Assembly: GCA_940671915.1 (NCBI GenBank)
Contig: CALNVZ010003426.1
Location: 41,913,408 to 41,977,407, forward strand
Direction of reading: 5' to 3'
From: Paracentrotus lividus
Taxonomy: Eukaryota > Echinodermata > Echinoidea > Camarodonta > Echinidae
Length of the DNA: 64,000 nt
Shown here: positions 34,399 to 46,300 of the stretch, in pieces
Position numbering within the stretch: position 1 is the stretch's first letter
Layout of the letters: each line of letters opens with the position of its first letter
The notes under the pieces: generated by a model
Told to the model about the DNA's origin: nothing
What the model saw: the letters and a program-made list of their open reading frames with translations, nothing else
Database searches by the model: none
Translations under genes and position numbers: made by a program

Positions 34399-37300
34399 GT
34401 CTGTATTACAAGCATAAAAACAAGTCATTTGTTCTATTCTTTTTGTTTTGTACACGTTTTTTTTTAATGGGGAGGGGGTGAAAAGAAAAGACAGTGGAAT
34501 TCTAATTTATTGATATCGTTTGGTATACAGAAATTAAAGAGTTTGCTTTGCATATTCTAAAACAAATTAGAAACGGCAGAAAATATGCACACCATTATGT
34601 AAATATTCAACAAATTTAAGGAATCTCACAAACAGAATACCACAACAAAATTGCCTTTACTAGTAGAAGTATACTCGTATCTGGAAATACCATAGAGTAT
34701 TAAATACCACCAATAGTTTTTTTGGTTTTTTTTCAATGTTATTCGTTGTGAAAATGAAATCTACATAAATCTTGAATTTTCACATAATAAATTTAATGAG
34801 CTGAAGTGTTAGGGCCTAATTAACAATATTGTTAATGAAATTCACCCAGTTTTACCCACTATTTTTTTCCTTGTGATATTCCCCCTCCTCCATTTTCATT
34901 CTTTTCCCTTATTTAAAAAAAAATTAAATCAATTGTTATGATTGTACATTTAAATATCCTACTTTGTGTGATTAAAACAAATCGTGCTTTTGGAATTATT
35001 GATATAGCTTACTTCGAATACAGATTGAATGATGACCTACATAAGTTTACATTTAATGAAATATCTTTTGGTACAACCCCCCCCCCAAAAAAAACCGCCA
35101 TCAGCACGAAAAAAAACCGTCAGGGTAAGATGCTATATAATTTATATTCGAAAAAATTCGAGAAAATATAATGTTTTGTCCCACTTTTTCGTCCACTGTT
35201 GTTGATGGTCGTCTCTCTGGGCCGTATTCTACCATGCTGACTAGAGTTGTACAGTGATAAAAAATAGGATTGCACAATAGCATAATACAAAAAAACTTCA
35301 AGCGCAACTTTTGCTGGAGCAGAGCACCACTTTTGGGCTCGAGCCCTTTTTTGTACGATGAAATGGTGGTATCTCATTTCGCGGAAATAAAATTGAGACA
35401 GATTTGCCATCATGGCATTGCACTAGATCTGTCTCCTCTGTCTCCGCGACGGATTTTTTTTTTGTGCCACAGGAGACAGATCTAGTACAATGCCATGCTG
35501 GCTAATCCGTCTTTTATGCCACGTAACCTTTTGTACGTGGCACAAAAGATTTCGTCGTGTAAAAATCTAGTACAATGCCATGCTGGCAAATCTGTCTCAA
35601 TTTTGTTTCCGCGACGTGAGATACCACCCAAACACACAGGATAAACCGGAAATCCATTGAAATAATGACGTAACAATCTTCTGTAAGTAGCAGGACATCT
35701 TGCTTGCACTGAAAACTGAGTGCCACTGATAGGCCTACATTTTTCAGCTTGAAATCATAATGGTATAGTTCTATCCTGAATACATTATGGACTTAGATTC
35801 TCATCGGCTATTTTGACGCAGCCGATTTTCTTATTTTTGAACTTCATGGTGCTGACTCGTAAATCTCAGGAAAGTGTCCGTTTTCTTCGTATTTTGCTTA
35901 CATATAAAGATGTAATAAGTGATACCATTTTCTATTATATTGCATTATGATAGGATTGGTAAAGAAGTCCACTTTATATGTCATTGCAAACATTTTAGTA
36001 TGCATAATATAGTAATTAAGATAATGGTTGTAAATAGTATTGTAATTTTGAAATCTATAAGTACCCCATTGCTGTATTTAATTGAAATAAGTATAATTAT
36101 TTGATTATGTAATTCCATTGTTTTGTACATGTCAACTTCTATCATAATTGTTTAGCACATTAAAATGTTTATGTAATTCGCTTTTTACATGTAAGTTATT
36201 ATTATCATTATTATGTTATTATTATATAATTTGTTGATAAATATGCAATCAATCAATGATTGATGGAATGTTTAATTATACAACTTTATTTTAGCAAAAT
36301 TTGGACAACTTTAAACGTTAAGGTAACGAGAAAGATAACAAATTAGCTACCTCAAACAAACAAACTCGAAAGGCCATATCACATTTTAAACCACCTTTAC
36401 CCCTGGTTTAGAATTCTTTACAAATGTTCGTTCATATTAAATCTGCTATGACGTCATTGCAGGCTGGATTTGTATTCTTAAACGTGCGCTTCACTGACTA
36501 TTTCAAAATTCGTACTATTTCAGTGCCACTGTACAACTCTAATCAGTGTAACAGAATATGGGCCTCTGTGATGAATGTTATCTAAAAAGGCACTCTGATT
36601 CAACACCCGGCTTGAAGAATGCGCGTAATAAACATTGTGCGGCGCCTCCAATAATTCGTCCTGTTTTCTGCTCATGTATCATTCTCAACGGAAATATATA
36701 TATTTTTAAAACATTTATTCTTCTAGTCATTACCGTCTCCCCGCAATCTGGGCTAGAGGGACCACCTGGGCGTCAGTATGCCATTAAATGCAGAGCGAGT
36801 TGGTACCGGACGGCCCCCGACGTTGAGTGGACGTTCGGCGGACGTCAGATATTTGATGGCAACAAATACGTCATCGATACAGAACAGACACCAATGGAGG
36901 ACATGACCATTAGTTTCTTGTATATACAAAATGCACGCCCACAAGACTCCGGACGGTATGGCTGCAGAATGGCTGCACCGGCCTTTGGACTTGCGAGTAC
37001 CACATTCAGAGTATATCCACGTGAGTCTTTATGTTATCACCCCTCCCCCCCTTCAACCAAAGAATGGAAAACAAAAGCACTAAACATTCGTCAGGACTTA
37101 GTGTACCTTTACATTCATATATTCCATTTTGGATTTTAAGTAGTATACATATAAACCCCTCACCAAAAAGTTTCGCAAGTCGACTTTGGGTCATGATACT
37201 TTTCAGGTACATTGTCAAGTTAATTATTCCTCTCTTGATTGATACCTTATTTGTCAGGGAGATGTCATGCCTGTGTCCACAGAACCCCTCAATACCACTT

Positions 37301-40300
37301 GAATACATGACAAAGCGAAAGATAATTTTCAGTTTAAATTTCTGTAACACAACACTGAACCTTGATACATTTTAATGTGGGGATTTAATCATTGTCAATT
37401 TTATAGCATTACAAAGTTCATTTATTCTTCTTATTATTGATACCCTATTTGCAATAGTAACATCATATTTGAATGCACATAACTCACGAATATAATGCAA
37501 AGTAAAAAGTGAAAGTTGCGAAATGCATTGTTATTTGCTCGCAACAGACAATATACTCACAATAGGCATTCAATTTGCAACATTTAACTTCTGACTTGTT
37601 CCTAACATTCAGGTGTTTTGTCCGCAGGAACACACTATCGTTACAATTAGGTGTCATTGAAAAGAGGAATAAATTATATTGACAATGGTCTAAAATTCAA
37701 TAAAAATTAGAAAATACCTCGAAAGTTATCAGAGCCTAAAGTCGAGTTGCGGAACTTCGCTTTGATAAATGCATTTTGCAACATTTGACTTTTTACTTTT
37801 CTCCATATTCTGATATTCTGTGCTTGAAGCATGACATAATCATTACAAGTAGGATATTAATAAAAAGGGAATAAATTATCTTCCAATGGTATAAAAATCA
37901 GGAATAACTAAAGAGTACCTGAAAAGTTATCATGACCCAAAGTCGACTTGCGAAACTTTTTGTGAGGGGTTTAGTTCATAAGTAGGTATTATTCGCCCTA
38001 AACTAAACTTCATAACTTCAAATTTAATGTATCACATACATTTATGATAATGATTAATAAACCTTTTTTGAGGAAAGCTTTTGTGTGCAATGGATAGGAT
38101 TAATTACATCTTAGACGACATAAAACCAGAAGCAATTATCGCCAGAGCAAATGCCTGGATACCCCTGGAAATCGGACTAAAACAAAAGATGATGAGGGAA
38201 ATTCTATGAACAAGATCATGGCCTAACTTTCTTTTCTAATTTGTGTCATTGTATCTTCAATTTAAAATCTCAGAACCAGTATTGCAGCCCTCTCCGCATC
38301 AAGTAATTGATCGTTATACAAATATTACTCTTCGATGCCCATCGCGAGGAACTTTGGTGGAAACCTTTTCTGGTTAAAGGTAAGTTATTAATGATAACAA
38401 TTAATACAGCGTTTTATAGGCAATGTTTCCGAAACTATACACTGTAAAAAAAAAAAGGTAACTCGCAAGAAAATGAGTAAACTAATGCTTACTCCAACGG
38501 AGTAAATTTTGTTTACTCTTTTACGAGTCCAAAGGTAACTCGCAAGAAAATGAGTAAACTAATGGTTTAATGGTTTACTCCTTTCGAAGCTAGGATTAGG
38601 AATACATAGATGACTAAAAGTTACTCTTTTCTGAGTAACATTTAGCTCAACCGCATGAGTATATTTACTCAGTAACATTTAGCTCAACCGCATGAGTAAT
38701 ATTTTTACTCAATTTCACACGAGTTACCTTTTGCTCAATATTGGGTAAGATTTTACTCATTTTTTTTTAGAGTGTATATTTATCGCAAGTGCGAAATGAG
38801 AATACTTATATCGTATAAACTTTGTAGAGGGCAATTTTGCTTTTTTGTTTGTTTTGTTTTGAAAATAAACTTATTGATAAAAACATTTTAACATATTATA
38901 TAAATCATCATAATCATTTTACATGAAACATTGCATGTTTTCCTTGAACAACCGTATTATAAACTAGAACTGCAATCGTTGACATGAACGATGTGCGTGC
39001 ATTGACGACTAGACTAAAGATTTCAAGACTATTAAAATTTAAATGTATATTTGAAAATATATTGGGAAACGGAAGTAGGCTTTACATAACTAACAAGATC
39101 TGTGTTTAAACGAATACGGTTTGTGTACTACAGTGCAATTTTGAAAACTTCACTTTCCATACTATCCGGCCGTACACATTGTTCTGTCAAATTTGCAATT
39201 ATTTAGGCAAGCGGTGATAATGGCTCCTACAAAAAAAAAAATCCTTTTTCCTCCCCGGCGTTCTATAGTAATCTGAGCACTCGTGGCTTTCTCGATTTCG
39301 CGATTATGAAGCAAGCTGATTAAAATGGTTTCTACAAAAACTGGATTTACTCGAAATTTCTGTACAACCTATATTATATTTGGTATCAATAAAAGAAAAT
39401 CAATGCGGTCATTGTGATGTCAATTTCAGAAAATATTGAACGACAATGAACGTAATGCTTTGTTCAGTAATCCATTGATAATTCGCTATTTTTTGTCCAT
39501 AACTTTTTGATGACGTCATCAAATTTTACAAAAATTGGCAGATAGTTGTTGAAATGTAATGATACATATGCCTGCCAAGTTTCAAGTCCTAGATTGAATA
39601 TTCGCTCTTTTAGGGGACGTTAAACTTGTTTTTCTGGTTATCGATAATTTTTTATTTTGTACAACATTTTTGAGTAATTTGGTCAATGAATCGATATTAT
39701 TTTCTTTACATTGCTGGAAGTACATAATCTGAACTACCTAAATCCAAAAAAGGTACGGTTTTAACAGGCACAACGCAGATGCAGCCTCTTGGATTTTAGC
39801 CAAATTTTGAAACTTTAGAGGGCGCTATTTGCATTTTGCGTATTTATTGGAGCGTGAAACTGTGGAGTGTGTGCACATTCATTAGAATAACATGACCTGA
39901 AAATTTGAAGCAAAATGAAATTGATTTAAGAAAGTTATAGCCATTTTGTGTGTTTTTAGTCACAATTTTTCAATTCAACGGAGTTGATTTTTGAAATAAT
40001 TTAAAATATGAAGATGGTTTTGAAATAAAAAGTTTGTTGGATGCATTTGAAAGGTGAATCATGGACTACATAATGAATTTTGTTAGAAGTTTGTAGCATC
40101 TGGGATAATGGAGATATTGAGTTGGAAGAATGGCTTTCATATGACCAAAAATGGACAAAATGCCGATGGACGGTCACGGATGAGTGATTTTGGAAAATGA
40201 AATGTCAGGGGATCAATAATGGATCATGGAGGATTGTTGTATGAATTTGAACGAATTTGGTTGAGCGATGGGACCTGGGGTAGGGTGAACAAGGTTCACG

Positions 40301-43300
40301 TGTAAGTGAATGGCTTTTTGGGAAGAAGAGAAGAAGAAGACGGAAAAGGAATATGGAACGATAACATAGCATTGTCGCTGTAAGCGTCAATGCAAAATGC
40401 ATAACGCTTTAGTTTTACAATCTTTTTCTACTTCTACTCGATCACAAATCATTTTCTTGAATAAACTTAATATCATAGTTCATGGAAAATTAACTTTCTG
40501 TTTTCTGCTTGTATAATTTGAATAATTGCATATTTTGCATATATAATCAGAAATTAAACGAGTTTTAAAATATTTATTTTCTAATTCATAACCTTCAATT
40601 AAAATGTTTTACTAAAAGAAAATCTTATTTTATAGAGTACCTGTACAAGGTCACCAAATCTTAACCAAAAGAGCTTTGTTTGTTTTACAATTTACAAATA
40701 AATGAACAGTGTCGTGTATTTCACCGTCAAAAGAACAAAGCGATATTACTTATTTTCCATTTATATAATTATATTTATGCGGTAGTATGTTATGCAACAA
40801 CTTGTAGTTGAATTCAATGATTTATTTTCTTTTATAGCTTGTAAATTGAATTGCCATATCAATGCCAATTGATTTGATCTTGTTTGTCTAATAATTCTTC
40901 ATTTGTTTGTAGCTATTGGTTTCACAATTCTATTGCTCAAGATCATATTGTAGAACAATTTGACTTTCTTTATTATTTACATTACTAAGTACAGTTTTCA
41001 TAATACCAATATTGTCTGATTCTGTACTATCATTAATTGTCTGGTCATATCTTTTCTCCATACTTTTGGAATAGCATTTATAACAATATTATATTCTTGA
41101 AACAAAGAAGCATGTTTATTGTGAAATAGATGAGTTAGTTGCTTCAGTGACATTAGCTTTGATTGAACAATGATATCTTTGATTTTTGAATACCTGCATC
41201 ATACCATTTTTGAAAAAATATATTTTTATTGTAATCTTTATATTCGAGTTAACCATAGTTTTTCATTTTGAATATCGCTGTGTTCGATATCATTTGCACG
41301 ATTATTTATTTGATTCTTTTATAACTAAACCAGCACTATTCATTTCTTTAAATATTTAGCATTTTCATATTTTCTACAAACACCATTATTTCATTTTTGT
41401 ACAGTTGCTATTTAGCACATGTTTAAACCACCTAATTTGTGAAAGAAACAGTTAATTATTTTATTCAACTTAGAATCTATGTCGGAAAATAATGTAATAT
41501 CCATTTAATAGGAAGCTTTAAAGGAGGCTATCTAAATCAACCATATTCAGTCCTCCAAAGTTATATTTTTGAACAAACAACACTTCTTTTTACTTTGTCT
41601 TCTTGCTATTCCATAAAAAGGAAAACAATAAGAATTTATTTGTTTAAGTACTTTTTGGGCATTAAATCATTTGTGCGTTGTAAATGATTTGAGAAACCAA
41701 AAAATGTTTTTATTATTGTTGTTTTTCCAGATAGTGTTAAACGTCTAGATTTCCAAAGTCGAATAATATTCTCTATTTTTGAAGTTTTGGAGGTCCAATT
41801 TATGATCTATTAGGTTTTGTCATTCTCTCCGAAGTGAACACCTAGTATCTTACATCAGAATCAGTTATGGGTATACCGTTTACATCACCTCTAGATTTAC
41901 CACTGATATCTAGTATAGAACATTTTGATTTGTTTAACTGTAATCCAGAGAAAGAACTGAAATTTTCAATTTTTGTATTACTTTTTTTAAAGAGTCTTTG
42001 TCATCGACAAATAATGTCGCATCATCAGCAAATTGTAAAATTTTTATTTCAACAGACTCAAAAAGTTTTATTCCTTTTATTTCTGGATCTCTTCTTAACT
42101 TAATAGCTAACACCTCGACAGTGAGAATAAACAAAAGTGCTGAAAGGGGGCAGCCTTGACGCACACCTCTTGATATGCTTATTTCTTCTTTTAACCATCC
42201 ATTCACGTTTACACAGCTTTTCACATTTGTATATAACGTAGTAATCCATTTGCAAAACTCATTTTTAAAACCAAATCTTTTTAAACATTCAAATAGAAAA
42301 TCCCAACTTAAACAGTCGAAGGCTTTTCGAAAATCAGTTAGCAGTATTAATCCTTTATGTGAGTAGTTCTGTACATAATAAAATATATCTTCGATTAAGC
42401 GAATGTTTTCTGTTAGATTTCGCCCTTTAATATATCCAACTTGGTCATTTGAAATTAACGTTGGAATTACTCTTTTTAGTCTTTTTGCCAGAACAGAAGC
42501 AATGATTTTATAATCATAGTTTAGAAGGGAGATTGGTCTCCAATTTTCTAAATTATTTCTGTCGCCCTTTTTATGTAACAATTTGATTACGGCTAGCTTT
42601 TGGGTGTTTGATAATTCTTTTTGTTAAAAAAAATTCGTTTAAAGAAGAAAACAAGTAACAATTTTGCTTTTAGTTTCGTAAAAATTGGGATCTAGTTACG
42701 TCAATGAAATAAATTCTCAGTTATAATTTCAAATTGCTATAAATATAAATTTTGTTTTTCTTTGAGTTGATGTGACAATTAATAACACACAAATTAAATG
42801 ACAGACCTTATGCGTTTCAGACTACATTTTAACACGATAATCAAACGAAATTCTAAAGGGAAATAAATCCGCTGAAATCATAACAAAAAGTAAACCCCAC
42901 AAAATATTATTTATGTATATGTAATTGTGATTAACATGTGTACCAACATACATTTTTCTGAGGCCCACGGGAGATTAGAGATTACTGTTATAAAAGAAAG
43001 CATACAGAATGACAGGGGCGGATCCAGCATTCTCCATGGGGGGGGGGGGATTTTTTTTTTTTAAATCCACACTTTCCCTCTTTTTACTATCAGCTGCTTG
43101 AAAAGCTAAGCGCCGGGGGGGGGGGGGTAGTATAGGCATAAGGGCAGTAAATTTTAGGAACTGGTTATTTTCGGGGTTTTTTTTCACCAACAACCTAATG
43201 TATTCAATTAAAAATGCGAGCGCGAAGCGCGAGCCGAGAATTTTTGGTATATTTACCTGAAAATTGACAATTTTAAGCGTTTTTCGTGCTCTGCTCATAA

Positions 43301-46300
43301 AGAAGATACTTGTGTAATTGAACAATGCGAGCGCGAAGCGCGATTTGTAAATTTTTATATATTCAGTTCAGTTCGTTTTATTCAATTCACTTCTAAAATG
43401 AACAGACAGTTGTACTTGACAAGACATATATATTTACAAGACATTGAATTAAACAATGCGAGCATGAAGTGCGAAGTATTTTTTATTTATTTTTTTTTGT
43501 TGATATATCAATCTGAAAACAATGCAGTTTAAACGCTTTTTGTGCTATGCTCAGGAAACTTCAAGACGAGAATGCTTTTGATATATCAACCTTTCTTGTT
43601 CTATTCTTATTAAGAAGATAATTTATCTCATCAAATAATGGAGAGAGCTGATTTTTTTTCTATTTTTTTTTTTTTTTTTTTTTTTAAATATATAACATCC
43701 TGAAAACAGTGCCCGCTTTTTGTGCAATGCTTAAATAACTTCAAAAGGATAATTATTTCAAACGATGAGAGCGCAAAGCGAGAGTCGATTTTTTTTTTTT
43801 TTTTTTTGATTTGATATATCATCCTCAAAACAGTGTATTTTTAAAATTTTTATTTGTTGCTACACTCAAGATAATTATCTCATTAACAATAAATTGAGCT
43901 CAAGCAATATTTTGTTGAATATATTAATAAAAACGAGACATTTTTAATATTTGTTTTTCATCTTCATGAAAAGGACGCGTATCTCCTAGCAAATAAAACG
44001 AGCGCCAAGCGCGAGCCGAAAATTTGTTGGTATGATAAAATTTAGAACAGTATTTTTAAGAGCTTTTTATTTTCTATGCTCCTAAAAAAGGAAAATTGTC
44101 ACGTTAAAGAAATTGAGCGCGTAGCGCGAGCAAATTTTAAAAAAATATATTTACCTGAAATCAAAACGAGGCAATTAAGCGTTTTTTGTTATCCTAAAGA
44201 AAATGATTCATATCTTATTGACAAATGAAGCGTGCGCAAAGCGCGAATCGAAAATTGTTGGTTTATCAAATTGAAAACAGTACACTATAGCATTTTTGTG
44301 CTATGCTCATAAAGAGAACACTGATCTGATTGCAAAGAATGTGAGCGCAAAATGTGAGCTTATTTTTTTTATAATATTAGACATGGCACAAAGAGATAAG
44401 TGGAGCTCAAGGCGCAAGTTGAAATACTAACTTAAAATCGAAGATTCTATGCATATTTTTATTTACTTATTTATTATTATCATTATTATTTTCCGAGGGG
44501 GGGGGGTGGTATTTTTGTACTCATCATGAGCAGGATAGGCCTACGTATAACTAAACAAAGTAATCCGAACACATAGCAAAAACTGAAATTAAATGCACTT
44601 TTTGTAGTTCTCATGAACATAGTTTGGTAAAAAAAAACTACAACTATTTTCTTCTTTATTTTTTTTCTCCTGAATTTACTTTTCATATTTTTTTCCTTTC
44701 CTTCCCCTTCCCCTTCTTTTTCTCTTCTTTTTCTCCTCTTTCTCCCTTTTTTCTATTTTTTTTCCGCCGCCAATAGGGGGGGGGCGGACTCTACGGCCCC
44801 CTGGATCTCCTATGGAATGAAACTCTTTATTATAAAGGTTGATTGATAATGCCATTGGCTATCATATAAATGATAAATAGTCTAAATGGTAATCAATAGC
44901 CTCTTTTGGATTTACATTAAAATAATATTTTGTGTTTATGTCACCGCCTGTCAATAAATCGTTAAGTTCGCAGAAATCTAGTTTTATGTCTTTTTAAAGA
45001 CACAAATACCTTAAAGTTTTCCGTTGAATAGAATAAGAAAGCGAATAATATTGATGAATAGTCGAAATCCTAATACCTTGGTGGGATTTATATCTAATAA
45101 ATCTAATTAGCATCACAAGTAACATGCATCTGCTTATGTCATCGCTTGTCAATGAATCGTATAAGTTCGCACAAAATTATTTTGATTTCTTTTTATTGAT
45201 ACTTACCTGACAAAGCCTATTCGGCTTTTTTATTTCTCATTTTTCTCATTTTATTTTGTTTTGGTTAGAATATGATATAACTTGTTTATACTTTGTAAGA
45301 GAGTGTAAATATTATATGTAATGGACAATGAATATTTGTTATACATTATATATATTTATGGAAAATAAAATAATAAATATGAATGAATGAATAAAGATAC
45401 CTTATATTTCCAGTGAATTTAATTGTATTCGTAGCCATAACAGAATGTTAATTCTGACTGAAACAATTTTTCGAACATAAAAATGAGAAAAACTTCAGTT
45501 TTTATAATAATAAACATTCAGACGTTTGATTCTTACCTTACTTGACGTGACAAGTACATATAGCCGATAATAGGGCATGTGTTTAGTCACCTATCATCTG
45601 TTCATACTCAAATAGAAAAATACTTTCAAGAAAAAACTTAATTTATGAATTTCAATCCGGTTTCGTAATGGATACTCCACTGAAACTTGTTTAATACATT
45701 TATCAGATTTTATTAGGAATCAAGTTTCTCGTGGTCGCTTTGTGGAATGGTTCTTCTGGACTTACAAAAGCATTTGATACTGTAAATCATAGCATACTTT
45801 TAAGAAATTAGAGGTCATGGGTTTGGATTCTTCATGTGTAAAATGGTTTAAATCTATTTAACAAATCGTCATCAAGTGGTAATATGCAGAAGGTATTATC
45901 TGATTCCCTGCCTATTAAATGCGGAGTTCCACAGGGAAGCATTTTAGGCCCTATCCTTTTTATGTGTTATATTAATGATATGTGTTCTTGTGTTAACGGT
46001 TCTAAATTACTTTTATATGCTGACGATAGTGTTTTACTGTACTCAGACACTAACTCTAAGACGATTGGAGAAAAGCTTAGTGCAGAACTTGCAAATTGCA
46101 TTGAGTGGATGACTGACAATAAACTTAGTTTACATGTTGGGAAAACAGAAAGCATTTTATTTTGTTCAAAGGGAAAGTTGAAACATGCACATGATTTCAC
46201 GGTAACCTATAATAATCAAGTGATTGTAAGAAAAGACTCAGTAAAGTACTTAGGAATAGATTTAACAATAATTTATCATGGACAGGATTGGTGGACTCAA

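Noticed and set aside
43213..44430. Regularly spaced repeats that might suggest a CRISPR array
   Set aside because: Units are degenerate, spacing is over 100 bases, linkers are related to each other, and the genome is eukaryotic.
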